Shown piece after piece: positions 7,890 to 16,510 of a stretch of 64,000 nt of DNA (the stretch's first letter is position 1; every line of letters begins with the position of its first letter). Made by a program: the position numbers and the translations under genes. This DNA comes from Streptomyces sp. NRRL S-337 (GTDB taxonomy: Bacteria > Actinomycetota > Actinomycetes > Streptomycetales > Streptomycetaceae): contig NZ_JOIX01000001.1 of NCBI RefSeq assembly GCF_000720175.1, forward strand, positions 1-64,000. The letters run 5' to 3'. Under the pieces are notes generated by a model, which was not told the origin of the DNA, made no database searches, and was given only the letters and a program-made list of their open reading frames with translations.

Positions 7890-10231
7890 GGCGGTTTCGT
7901 CACCGGGCCCTGGTCCGTGTCCACGGTGCGCCGCCGCCGGTAGCGGTGGTACGTACGCGAGGCGTCCCGCGCCAGGAAGGGCTGGGCCACCCCGTCGTCG
8001 CCGAACTGCACGTGGTTGCGGCGCAGTTCCGTCGTGTTGATCTCGATGCCCAGGGGGCAGAGGCTTTCGAGCACGTTCATCACGTATCCGAACTGGTCCC
8101 CGTCCAGGACGGCACCCTCGGGCAGCTCCACCCGGACCTCGTACGGGTCCGCCAGACCCCTGCGGGCCTGGCCCAGGCAGACCATGAGGGCCAGGCCGTC
8201 CCGGGCCGCGTTGACGTTGATCCGGCCGCCGGTTGAGTTGACGAGCGTCAGCGGAAGGGAGTTCGGTGCGGACGGTTCGGGCACCTCCGTGGTGAACCAC
8301 CGGAACTCCGCGGGGGGCCGCTCACCGGGCTTGGGTGGCCTGCCGGGCAGCAGACTGACTGATGCCAGCACGAGCAGCCGGTTGCCAGTCGTGTCCCAGA
8401 TGCCCTGCACGCTGTAGAAGCCGCTGTTCAGCAGCGCCTCGACGCGCGCTGCCACGGCGTTCTTCAGCGTTTCCCCGCTGCCGAGCGCGGTGAGCTGCGC
8501 GGCGGTGAAGGGGTAGGCCACGAGCTGATCGATCACGACGACGGCGCGCACGTCCTTGGTGAAACCTGCTCCGTCTTTGGCCAGCAGGTCCCCGTCGACG
8601 AGGGGCTTGACCTGGGCCGGTGGTGGGGTGGGCTGCCGTCCGGCCACGTCCTGCAGCAGGGTGTCCAGAGCGTCGCCGGTCAGGGGCGCGGGGGCGGCTC
8701 CCAGTCCCTCCTCGGCGAATCGGCCCTTCGCCAGGCGGACCGCCTCGGCGGCCAGGACGTGCAGTCCTCCCGTGGAGGTGTCCGAGTTGTGGCGGGCCTG
8801 GACGACGGCGGTCTCGCCCCGTGCCATGGTCGGCGGGCCGTCGATCGTCAGCCCGGACATCGGCAGGCAGGAGACGAAGAACGTGCTGGAGGAGAGCGGG
8901 TGAACGGTGCGCAGGCCGCACGGCTGTACCAGCCATGTGCCCACCGGGTCCTCGGCGAAGGGACGGGGGACCAGCGTGCGCGCCAGGTCCGCCATGTCCC
9001 CGGTACCGGCCTGCAGGTGCGGGACGGCCTCGGCCATCGCGGTGAGCCGCTGCTTGCCGAACTGGTCGAGGGTCGCTCCGAGGCCGAGTTCGTGCAGCGG
9101 GTCGGGTTCCTCGACATGGGCCCGGCGCAGCGTGACGGTGCCGGTGTCCCCAAGTGCCCGCATCAGGCGGACTAGGCGGGCGAGGGCGATGGCGAGTGAG
9201 GGAGCAAGGTGGCGAACCGTCGGCGGGCCCGCGGGCCTGCTCACCTGGGAGGTGAGCACCTGCCGGACGTCTTCGAGCTGCTGGTGGCGCTCGGCCGGCA
9301 TCAGCGGGGGAACGGCTTGGTCGAGGTCGAGCAGGTACAGGGTGCGCAGGACGGAGTGGAACCTGGCGCGTCGGGCGGCTCCTTCGGTTCCGACGTCCAC
9401 CAGCCGGGTGGCCAGGGCCAGTGGATTTTGTCGCTCCTGGAGCCGGAATCTCGCGGAGACGCCGAAGCGGGAGGGCAGACCGGCGTTCGGGGCGCCGTCC
9501 GCGCCGGGTCCGTTCAGCGCCTCGTCCAGACCCGCCGGAGTGGGAAGGCGCCATGAAGTGAACATCATCAGCCGGGCGCGGTAGCGGGCGTCGTCCTCGT
9601 CGGGCAGTCGGCGGACGCCGAGATCCCGGCCGAGCGAGTCCAGGGCCGAGGAGAAGGCGAGTTCGACGTGCCGGCAGGCCGAGATCTCCCGCACCTGACG
9701 GATGATGCGCTGCTTCTCCATCGTGGCGAGGTAGGCGAGGCGGGCGAGGAGACCTTCGAGCAGTACGCCCTCCACGAGCGCCCCGGCCTCGTCCTCCGCC
9801 AGCGCGGGGCCCAGTACCTGTTCCGGCAGGACCGGGGCGTGACAGTCGGGAGCGGGGACGACATGCACCCGCGCCGTGATCCTCAGCGAGTTGCCGGACC
9901 CCTCCGCGGGGCCCTCGCCGGCGGTCGGGGGCGGCGGGAGGAAGGCCGGGAGGAGCGTGCCCGCACCGGAGAAGGGCGCGTAGACCACGGGTGGCAGTTC
10001 CCGCTCCCCGTCGCCTGCGCATCGTACGACCACGGCCTGGTCGGCCAGTGGCCGGCGCAGCCTGACCAGCAGGACCGGTTCGTGGAACGGCCCGTTGACG
10101 GTGAACGCGCCCTGGGACAGGGGCACGGTACGTCGCCGGGCCGCGGCCGCGTACACGGGGGGCAGCGCGGCGAGCGCGGTCTCCAGACCGGATGTGCTCA
10201 ACGGGCGGCTGTCCGGGGCGAGCGCGGTCAT
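7880..10231 (-). CDS. Large terminal baseplate-type protein (783 aa)
   Basis: The last gene of the minus-strand tail operon, 40 bases after the baseplate J gene. That is the place of tail protein I/gp53-like or Afp12-type wedge proteins in contractile tails. I do not recognise a defined domain. Residues about 145-260 contain EKQRIIRQVREISACRH and LDSLGRDLGVRRLPDEDDAR, reminiscent of tail-protein-I regions where the chain ends meet the J protein. The C-terminal 150 residues include a conserved-looking strand region (INVNAARDGLALMVCLGQAR). It is soluble, with no signal peptide. ATG at 10231 follows GGGAGCTGCG. The role as an outer baseplate or fibre-linking subunit is inferred from gene order. 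Confidence 0.5.
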   Translation of the reverse strand: MTALAPDSRPLSTSGLETALAALPPVYAAAARRRTVPLSQGAFTVNGPFHEPVLLVRLRRPLADQAVVVRCAGDGERELPPVVYAPFSGAGTLLPAFLPPPPTAGEGPAEGSGNSLRITARVHVVPAPDCHAPVLPEQVLGPALAEDEAGALVEGVLLEGLLARLAYLATMEKQRIIRQVREISACRHVELAFSSALDSLGRDLGVRRLPDEDDARYRARLMMFTSWRLPTPAGLDEALNGPGADGAPNAGLPSRFGVSARFRLQERQNPLALATRLVDVGTEGAARRARFHSVLRTLYLLDLDQAVPPLMPAERHQQLEDVRQVLTSQVSRPAGPPTVRHLAPSLAIALARLVRLMRALGDTGTVTLRRAHVEEPDPLHELGLGATLDQFGKQRLTAMAEAVPHLQAGTGDMADLARTLVPRPFAEDPVGTWLVQPCGLRTVHPLSSSTFFVSCLPMSGLTIDGPPTMARGETAVVQARHNSDTSTGGLHVLAAEAVRLAKGRFAEEGLGAAPAPLTGDALDTLLQDVAGRQPTPPPAQVKPLVDGDLLAKDGAGFTKDVRAVVVIDQLVAYPFTAAQLTALGSGETLKNAVAARVEALLNSGFYSVQGIWDTTGNRLLVLASVSLLPGRPPKPGERPPAEFRWFTTEVPEPSAPNSLPLTLVNSTGGRINVNAARDGLALMVCLGQARRGLADPYEVRVELPEGAVLDGDQFGYVMNVLESLCPLGIEINTTELRRNHVQFGDDGVAQPFLARDASRTYHRYRRRRTVDTDQGPVTKPPSP

Positions 10232-10271
10232 CGCAGCTCCCGAGCCGGTGTCGATGCCTTCAAGGCCAACC

Positions 10272-11693
10272 TCACACGATGACGATGTTTTGCAGGGAGT
10301 CGACGAGCATGGCGATCTCCGTGGGGCTGATCTGGACGTCCTGGAGTGGTTCCAGCACCTGAGCGCTCTGGGGTACCTCGCCCGGCCCTTCGAGCGGCAC
10401 GGACGGCAGCTGCGGGGGAAACCGGCTCAGCATCAGGTCGCGGGCGTCGACCACGCCGGGCTCCTCCATGACCGCCCAGAGCACTTCGCTGTAGCGGACG
10501 GGCTCGCCGATCCCCAGCGCCTGCACGCGGCGCCGTACCCGGTCCAGGATGCGGCTCTTGAGGGCGATGGCCTCGGGGGAGACCTTGACGGCCTCGGGCA
10601 GACCGACCGGAACGGGCAGGCCGTCCACCGAGATTTTGCAGGTCAGGCCTACGCTGACCTGCTGTGCCTGCTCGATCTTCGGCGCGATGCCGACGGGCCG
10701 CACCTGATCGAGGGCTGCCGCGACCCGGTCGCGCAACTGGCCGGGTCCGTCCCAGATCGCGCCCTCGTCCGGTGCGACGAGCACGGTGAAGAAGTACGGG
10801 TTGCCCAGGCTGCGTTCCTGCGAGAACAGGCGCTCGAGGAAGGAGAAGCTGCCGAAGATCGGCTGATTGATGTCGAGACCGCCGAACAGGTCCTTCACCA
10901 GCACCTGGCGTACACCGGGGACCAGCGCGGCGGTGATCCGCATGGTCTCGGGCGACCAGACGTTGCGCGGATAGGCGAGCAGGAGATCCCGGTAGCGGGA
11001 GTCGCTCCAGTACATCTCGCCGCCGCCCGTCGCCGTGGTGTGCTCGATGGTCACGACCTCCGGACCGAGCCGGCGCACCGCGTCCGTGCGGGGATCGGCC
11101 GGGTTGAAGCGGCTGATCCTGCCCGGGGTGGTGCCGTTCGCGTCCACGGCGTGCGGGTCGGCGTTGGACTCCGGGCCCGGAGCGAAGGCCTTCACAGCGA
11201 CGGTGACCTGACGGGCGCTGCTGGTGAGGGTGGCGGATTCGTCGATGAAGTAGTCCTGGCCGCCCGAGGTCAGCAGCCGGGTGCCGCGCGCGAACGCCAC
11301 CTCGGGGACGTCAGGAGGCAGTTCGCCCATGAGCTTGAGGGTGACCTTCCCGGTGGCGCGGTGATGGGGGCGGGGCAAGCCCAGCTCGGCACCGAGGCGG
11401 GAGAGGGCGTCGCCGACCGCCGTGCTCACCCGGGTGTCCTCGTAGGACAGTCCCAGATGGACCCAGGCACGGGCCTCCTCCAGCGCGATGATCTCCAGGA
11501 CCTTGCGCAGGGTGCTGCCGGCCGTCAGGTCCACGTCCGGGCCGAACAGCACCTGCGCTGCGGCCTTCTTCTCGTCCAGCAGCCTGGCCAGCGGTTTGGG
11601 GACGAAGCCCTCGGGGGTGATGCCGAAGGGCTTGCCGGAGCCGCTGACGCGCGCCAGTTCCTCCAGGTCTGTTGCCTGATTGTCCTCAGCCAT
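10272..11693 (-). CDS. Baseplate J/gp47-like wedge protein
   Basis: 473 residues. The pattern fits baseplate J/gp6/Afp11-like proteins, which build the wedge ring of contractile tails. Near the N-terminus GSTLRKVLEIIALEEARAW is followed by DALSRLGAELGLPRPHHRATG, the region where J proteins typically read 'lg..lg..R..a..A'. Next come FARGTRLLTSGGQDYFID, and a central VRQVLVKDLFGGLD where phage J proteins have their 'v..v.v.en' motif. The C-terminal half holds DRVRRRVQALGIGEPVRYSEV. The start overlaps the preceding gp25-like gene by 8 bases, so the two are translationally coupled, as in phage baseplate operons. Confidence 0.7.
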   Translation of the reverse strand: MAEDNQATDLEELARVSGSGKPFGITPEGFVPKPLARLLDEKKAAAQVLFGPDVDLTAGSTLRKVLEIIALEEARAWVHLGLSYEDTRVSTAVGDALSRLGAELGLPRPHHRATGKVTLKLMGELPPDVPEVAFARGTRLLTSGGQDYFIDESATLTSSARQVTVAVKAFAPGPESNADPHAVDANGTTPGRISRFNPADPRTDAVRRLGPEVVTIEHTTATGGGEMYWSDSRYRDLLLAYPRNVWSPETMRITAALVPGVRQVLVKDLFGGLDINQPIFGSFSFLERLFSQERSLGNPYFFTVLVAPDEGAIWDGPGQLRDRVAAALDQVRPVGIAPKIEQAQQVSVGLTCKISVDGLPVPVGLPEAVKVSPEAIALKSRILDRVRRRVQALGIGEPVRYSEVLWAVMEEPGVVDARDLMLSRFPPQLPSVPLEGPGEVPQSAQVLEPLQDVQISPTEIAMLVDSLQNIVIV

Positions 11694-12159
11694 CGGCCGC
11701 GACCTCTCCGATCGTGCTCTGAAGAACGTCGCCGAGCACCGTGCGCAGGACGACGTTCACCTGCCAACGCCGGCTGCCGGGGACGGTCTCGGTGAGGGTG
11801 AGGTCGAGCACCTCTGCCACCCGCGAGTCCACGGAGACGGTACGAAGCACCGACAGCCGCAGCATCTCCAGGATCAGGGGCGGGGTGAGCGCCTGCGTGA
11901 GCACTTGGAGCCCGTCGAAGCCGAACCGCAGGTGGAAGGGGTCGGTGCCGAGAGCGGTGAGCAGGGCGACGGCCAGGTCCTGGGCCAGGTTCTCGCCGCC
12001 CTCGACGCGCGCGAGGTCCCGGCCGCCGGGGCCGTCGGTGAAGGCGAGATCGTGGCCGATGCCGTCGGGGCTGGTCGGGGTGAGGGCGATGCCGTGTCCG
12101 AGCCAGCGGCGCTCGACGTCGGCACCCCCGTCGCCGGTGGGCACGGGGCCGGGCGGCAT
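11686..12159 (-). CDS. gp25/GPW-like baseplate wedge protein (157 aa)
   Basis: Size, position and sequence fit the gp25-like wedge subunit placed between the spike and the J protein in contractile tails. Near the start WLGHGIALTPTSPDGIGHDL is followed by GENLAQDLAVALLTALGTDPFHLRFG, the helix that precedes the conserved core of this family. The EPR signature of phage gp25 is not evident. The end (LDLTLTETVPGSRRWQVNV) resembles the gp25 strands. The true start is the ATG at 12157-12159, which overlaps the stop of the spike gene as ATGA. The frame extends far upstream, but that extension is a shadow of the spike gene. Confidence 0.6.
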   Translation of the reverse strand: MPPGPVPTGDGGADVERRWLGHGIALTPTSPDGIGHDLAFTDGPGGRDLARVEGGENLAQDLAVALLTALGTDPFHLRFGFDGLQVLTQALTPPLILEMLRLSVLRTVSVDSRVAEVLDLTLTETVPGSRRWQVNVVLRTVLGDVLQSTIGEVAADG

Positions 12160-14099
12160 CAGACCACCTCCACGGTGCTCTTCGTACGGAGCGTGATCTT
12201 GTTGGCGGCCAGGGTGAGATCGGCGTCGGTGCTGATCTCGATGTTGCCGGAGGAGTCGATGGCGATCCTGGCCTTCGCGGCGGCGTGTTCGATGACCACC
12301 TGGTCGGAGGCGGCGTCGGCGGGGCGCTTGCCGACCTTCGTCATCAGCGCCTTGCCGACGCTGATCCGCAGGCCACGCACCTCGATCACGCGGTTGCCCT
12401 GTCCGCTGACGAGGTCGTGACTGGCCTCGTCGCGGGGCTGTGGTGCGGTGGCCGGATCGCCGGCCGAGCCGCTTTCGATGCCGGTGCCGGTCAGATTCGT
12501 CGGCAGGCTCAGCCACCAGTCGCCCAGTTGGGATTTGGGAGCCTTTCCGTTCTCCCACAGTGCTCCGGCGGCGACGGCGTTCTGCGCTTCCTCGCGGTAG
12601 TGGAGGCTGACCACGCGCATGCCGGGGTAGTGCGGCACCACCAGGCCCGTCCCGCCGAAGGCGTACGGGGTGAGATACGGCTTGCCGACCAGCTGGGTGG
12701 GCGTCTTCGCCGGATCGGCCTTGCCGGGCACATTCGGTGACGGCGTGTCGGCCAGCCCCTCGTCGATGGAAAGCGTCTGGGCAGCCACGTCGTGCCCGTC
12801 GCGAAACGTCTGGGCGACGTCCTGCCTGCGGACGAGCCCCACCTCGTGCGTGCGGCGGTCCAGGGCGGTACGGCGGCGCTGCTCGGCCAGGCTCGCCGCG
12901 AACTTGGCGGCCTCGTCGCAACTGCCCGACCTCGGACCCACGGCCTGCCGCTCGTCGCCGGTGCGGCGTTCCACGGTGAGCCTGGTGACAAAGCCCTCGG
13001 CGGCGCTGAGCAGGTGGTGGACGCCGACGACGCCGTACTCCTCGGCGTTTTGGAAGGGCCCGGCGCCGCGCAGCCCGCGGGCGGCACCGCTGACGGCGTC
13101 GCCGAGCGGACCGATGGCCGAGTGGGCGAGCGTACCGGTCATGCTCGCCGGGGACGGGACGGGCAGGTCCGCTTTCACCATGTCGCCGACGCCGATGTCC
13201 GGGCGGCCGAGCAGGGTGAGATCGAACCGGCGCACCTCCGGCGCGTCGAACGGGGACCCGAGCGATACGGCGTCCGGGTCGCGCTCCACCACCGGTCTGC
13301 TCTCCACGAGGCCTGTGGCGGGGGTCAGTTCCCAGGTGTCCCCGCCGCCCACCGGCTTCGTCCAGCGCCCCACGTGAAGCCGCCCCGCGCGCAGGAACAT
13401 CGGCACCTCGGCCCGGGCGTCGCCGTCGTGGGCGAGACGCGCGAGGTCTTTGAGCGCCTGTACGACGGAGCCGTCGGCGCAGACGTCCAGGGGGCCGTCG
13501 ACCGGGATGTCCGGCGCCTCGCCCAGGACCGGCACGCCCACCTTGGCGTCCCGCTGGCACAGCTCGCGTGCGTAGTCGACGACGGTCGTGTGCGGCACCT
13601 TCGTGTCGAGCTGCGGGTGACGGCACTGCATGCGGAAGTACGCCGCGTCGATGCCCTCGAACCGGGCACGATAGGTGAACTCCGCACGGGAGCGCTCGAC
13701 GGCGAGCACACGGCCTTCCAGTACCTGGCTGAAGCCGTCGTCCTCCCCGGTGCCTCCCGGCAGCGGGGCCCCGATGGCGGCGAGGGCCGAGGTGACGAAC
13801 CCGCGCTTGAGATCCCACCAGCCGAGCCGGATCTCCAGGTGTACATACAGGCCGGCCGCGATGGTGTCGTAGTCGTCGTCGCGCATCCCGTCCACGGTGA
13901 CGGCGAAGGTCGCGCCGCGCAGATTGTTGTCCGCGTCGACCCTGATCTCCGCCGGATAGTCGGTGTGCGTCAGGCGCAGCGGCTCGGACTTCGTGTCGGG
14001 GAAGCCCTTGCCGTCGTCCTTGCGGAACACCAGCGCCCAGCCAGCCTGGAATCCGACCACCGCTTCGGTCGTGGGATCAGACAAGGAGGTCATGGACAT
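12159..14099 (-). CDS. VgrG/gp27-gp5-like central spike protein
   Basis: 646 residues. The N-terminal 350 residues resemble the gpD/gp27 hub: DNNLRGATFAVTVDGMRDDD, the strand LEGRVLAVERSRAEFTYRAR, and a helix DGSVVQALKDLARLA. Around 470-520 there is a probable OB-fold stretch (PYAFGGTGLVVPHYPGMRV). The C-terminus (VIEHAAAKARIAIDSSGNIE then DADLTLAANKITLRTKS) has the repeating pattern of the VgrG needle. It should form the trimeric membrane-piercing spike under the tube. A PAAR-type tip could sit on it, and the small gene at 31017 is a candidate. The gene overlaps its upstream neighbour by 23 bases and the gp25-like gene by the ATGA junction. Confidence 0.7.
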   Translation of the reverse strand: MSMTSLSDPTTEAVVGFQAGWALVFRKDDGKGFPDTKSEPLRLTHTDYPAEIRVDADNNLRGATFAVTVDGMRDDDYDTIAAGLYVHLEIRLGWWDLKRGFVTSALAAIGAPLPGGTGEDDGFSQVLEGRVLAVERSRAEFTYRARFEGIDAAYFRMQCRHPQLDTKVPHTTVVDYARELCQRDAKVGVPVLGEAPDIPVDGPLDVCADGSVVQALKDLARLAHDGDARAEVPMFLRAGRLHVGRWTKPVGGGDTWELTPATGLVESRPVVERDPDAVSLGSPFDAPEVRRFDLTLLGRPDIGVGDMVKADLPVPSPASMTGTLAHSAIGPLGDAVSGAARGLRGAGPFQNAEEYGVVGVHHLLSAAEGFVTRLTVERRTGDERQAVGPRSGSCDEAAKFAASLAEQRRRTALDRRTHEVGLVRRQDVAQTFRDGHDVAAQTLSIDEGLADTPSPNVPGKADPAKTPTQLVGKPYLTPYAFGGTGLVVPHYPGMRVVSLHYREEAQNAVAAGALWENGKAPKSQLGDWWLSLPTNLTGTGIESGSAGDPATAPQPRDEASHDLVSGQGNRVIEVRGLRISVGKALMTKVGKRPADAASDQVVIEHAAAKARIAIDSSGNIEISTDADLTLAANKITLRTKSTVEVV

Positions 14100-14631
14100 T
14101 CCCTTCCAGCGGCACGGCGGAGCGCAGCGGCGGGCCGCCCGCCCCGGCTTCCCTGAAGCCCGCGACGATGCGGCTGCCGACGTCCCCCGGCTCCACCAAC
14201 GCGCCCGCCGCGAGGCAGAGTTCGGTGACCAGGACCTCCACCACGAGACCGGTGGCCTGCGAAGTCCCGAACGCCATGGGCAGGCCGACGACCACGGGGG
14301 CCGATCCGATCACCCGGCCTCCGTCCACCACGACTAGGTACGGGCGCACCGCGGCGGAACTGAGGGCGTCCGGTGGCTGTGCGGTCAGGCCGACGCGGAC
14401 ACCGTCCTGTTCTGGGTCCTTGCCGGAGGCGCCGCGCGGAGCCTGTTCCTCCATGCCGTCCACCACCGGCCGGGTGCGGTCCAGCGCCAGTGTCCCGACG
14501 ATGTCGCCGGTCATCGCGACGAGGGTGACGGCGAGCAGGCGGCCGTTCGCCGACACCCGAACCTGCTGCGGCAGACCGCGGGCGGGGTTGAACGGCAGCG
14601 GGCTGTAGCCGGCCGGCAGGACGCTCGTCAC
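14077..14631 (-). CDS. Tail-operon protein of unknown function (184 aa)
   Basis: Not recognised. It starts at a GTG (14629-14631) whose bases overlap the previous stop as GTGA, so translation is coupled. The residues after the start read TSVLPAGYSPLPFNPARGLP. It alternates short hydrophobic strands (LLAVTLVAMTGDIVGTLAL, PYLVVVDGGRVIGSAPVVVG) and is probably a compact beta protein. Position just ahead of the hub/spike gene is where phage tails place gpX/LysM or tube-to-hub connector proteins, but no LysM motif is visible. A structural role is inferred from context only. Confidence 0.5.
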   Translation of the reverse strand: MTSVLPAGYSPLPFNPARGLPQQVRVSANGRLLAVTLVAMTGDIVGTLALDRTRPVVDGMEEQAPRGASGKDPEQDGVRVGLTAQPPDALSSAAVRPYLVVVDGGRVIGSAPVVVGLPMAFGTSQATGLVVEVLVTELCLAAGALVEPGDVGSRIVAGFREAGAGGPPLRSAVPLEGNVHDLLV

Positions 14632-15122
14632 AGGAACTCCGTCGCGGTGGAGGCGACCAGCATGCCTGCGTCGACGAGCAGGTCGACGGGTCCGGGAGGC
14701 GCCACATGCTGGAGCCCGATGGTGACCTGAATGGTGTCGATGCGCTGGGTGGACGCCATGAACTGCAGCTCCGTCACATGCATGTTCATGCGGACGGACA
14801 TCCGTGTGGCGAGGATCAGCCCGGAGACCTTGCCACCGGTGAAGCGGCCGATCGCGCCGCCGCGTTTGGCGAAGTCGGCCATCAGCTCCAGCCCCTGCTT
14901 CCACGCGTGGCGCTGCGGGCCGATCAGCAGGGCTGACAGGTTGGCGCTCTCGTCCGCGCTGCCGACCGCGGCCCGGAAGGAGGGGGTGCCGATGGGGGGC
15001 ATCGTGTAGCGCTCGGTGTACGTGAGCTGCTGCACGGCGAACAGTGGGACGACCAGCAGACCGTCGGTGAGGATCGCCGAGGGCAGCCGCTGGAACTCGT
15101 CGAGCTTGGACGCGGACGTCAC
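14628..15122 (-). CDS. Tail-operon protein of unknown function (164 aa)
   Basis: No family recognised. It starts at GTG (15120-15122), overlapping the stop of the nuclease gene as GTGA, and ends in a similar overlap with the next gene. N-terminal text SAILTDGLLVVPLFAVQQLT and the central FAKRGGAIGRFTGGKVSG are followed by strand-rich VRMNMHVTELQFMASTQRID. The protein is soluble. Lying between the nuclease and hub genes, it could be a tube-baseplate connector or an adaptor for the nuclease. An immunity role for the nuclease was considered, but nothing in the sequence supports it. Confidence 0.5.
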   Translation of the reverse strand: MTSASKLDEFQRLPSAILTDGLLVVPLFAVQQLTYTERYTMPPIGTPSFRAAVGSADESANLSALLIGPQRHAWKQGLELMADFAKRGGAIGRFTGGKVSGLILATRMSVRMNMHVTELQFMASTQRIDTIQVTIGLQHVAPPGPVDLLVDAGMLVASTATEFL

Positions 15123-16510
15123 CGTTCGCTCACCACCTTGAACTGCAGCTCCACGCCGGGCTTGCGCAGCTTGGGGCCCAGGATCTCCTCGAAGGCGGCC
15201 GCCAGTTCGGGGGAGTTGGTCACCCAGTGGACCCCGCGGAGCCCGTTCTCGTGGGCAAAGGCCAGTTGGCGTTCCAGCTCGGTTTCGACGGTAATGCCTG
15301 TCTTCTCCTCGTACACGGCGATCTGTTCCCGGGCTGAGACCGGGGGAGAGGGCTTCATCTGCGTGGCGACATCAGGTGTCTCGTCGACCTCCCACGGGCG
15401 GTCGCGGCGGGGGAGGCCGCGCTGGATCTCGTCGGATACCTTGCCCTTCTTCGGTGGAATCACGCGGCCCTTGATGTGGCCGGACTCGGCCAGCGGCGCC
15501 TCCGAGTACTTGGCGTCGAGCACCCAGCCCTCCACGATGCCGTCGATCCCGATCGTGGTGAAGCCGCGGATGGGCTGCCGCAGCCGGCCTGTCCACTCGA
15601 AGGAGGACCCGGTCCACCTCTGCTGGAAGGCACCGGCCTTGACCTGCGGGCCGCCCTTGGGGACGGCCTTGCCCGGAACGATGCGTTTGTGTGCGACCAG
15701 CACGGCGATGACCATCCGGTTGCGTTCGGCGAGGTCGCCCGACCCGCCGATGATGGCCTTGACGGCCTCGGTGACGGCGTTACCGCCTCTGCCCCGGAAC
15801 AGGGCCACCAGGGTCCTCGCCGCGTCATTCACCCGCTTGGACTGGGCTCCTGCGTACTGCCTGGCGCTGTAGGACTCGTAGGGCCCCTTGCGCCCCTTGG
15901 GCACCGGCCGTACCGGGCGCGGCGGGTGGTTCTCCATGGCCTGCAGCAGGGAGCGTGCGGCGCCTTCGATCGCGGGATGTGTTCCGGGGGCCAGTCGCGG
16001 AGGGCTGACCAGGGGGAGCAGCCGCGCGATCTCCGCCGCTTTCGGGGGGAGCACGGGTGTATAGGAACGCGTCAGCCCCAGCTGCGTCTCCATATGGTTG
16101 CGCAGCGCGGTGTGCCAGTCGTGCTCGCCGCCGCCGATCGCTTCCCGCACGGTCTGCTGGAACGTCCTGAGGTTCTCGAATTCCTCGACCAGGGCGCGCA
16201 TGTCGGCCGCCTGCGCGGCCGGGCTGCGCGCGGCACGGGTGGCCGTGCCCTTGGTGCGCAGTACGTCGCGGTCTTCGAGGAGGCGGACCAGCAGTTCCTG
16301 GAGTCGGTCGCGGGACGCGTGCAGCCGGTTCTCGTGAACGCCGAGCGCTCGTAGCAGCAGCCACTCGACGAGTGCGTCGGCGGCCTTGGCCCCCTTCACG
16401 TCTCCGTAGACCTGCTTGAGGACCTTTGTGATCGCGCTTACGGAGCGGTCCTTGCGGCTCCATGCACGCAGACCCTGGAGGGCTGCCGCGCGGTCTGCTG
16501 TGACGGCCAT
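15119..16510 (-). CDS. Putative PD-(D/E)xK nuclease effector (463 aa)
   Basis: The N-terminal 300 residues are mostly helical, for example VLKQVYGDVKGAKAADAL and MRALVEEFENLRTFQQTVRE. The C-terminal 160 residues look like a polymorphic-toxin restriction-endonuclease fold: QQRWTGSSFEWTGRLRQPI, then GIDGIVEGWVLDAKYSE. Asp323 and Asp332-Ala-Lys334 would be the D...(D/E)xK metal site. This resembles Tox-REase-5-like toxins, and a final GVHWVTNSPELAAAFEEIL fits the helix after the fold's last strand. The ATG at 16508-16510 overlaps the upstream stop (ATGA). Placement inside a tail operon suggests cargo delivered by the particle and acting on nucleic acid. The catalytic assignment is by motif only. 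Confidence 0.55.
   Translation of the reverse strand: MAVTADRAAALQGLRAWSRKDRSVSAITKVLKQVYGDVKGAKAADALVEWLLLRALGVHENRLHASRDRLQELLVRLLEDRDVLRTKGTATRAARSPAAQAADMRALVEEFENLRTFQQTVREAIGGGEHDWHTALRNHMETQLGLTRSYTPVLPPKAAEIARLLPLVSPPRLAPGTHPAIEGAARSLLQAMENHPPRPVRPVPKGRKGPYESYSARQYAGAQSKRVNDAARTLVALFRGRGGNAVTEAVKAIIGGSGDLAERNRMVIAVLVAHKRIVPGKAVPKGGPQVKAGAFQQRWTGSSFEWTGRLRQPIRGFTTIGIDGIVEGWVLDAKYSEAPLAESGHIKGRVIPPKKGKVSDEIQRGLPRRDRPWEVDETPDVATQMKPSPPVSAREQIAVYEEKTGITVETELERQLAFAHENGLRGVHWVTNSPELAAAFEEILGPKLRKPGVELQFKVVSER

Noticed and set aside
10095..11795. 566-codon plus-strand frame opposite the baseplate J gene
   Set aside because: Shadow frame. It crosses two gene boundaries and has no recognisable domain.
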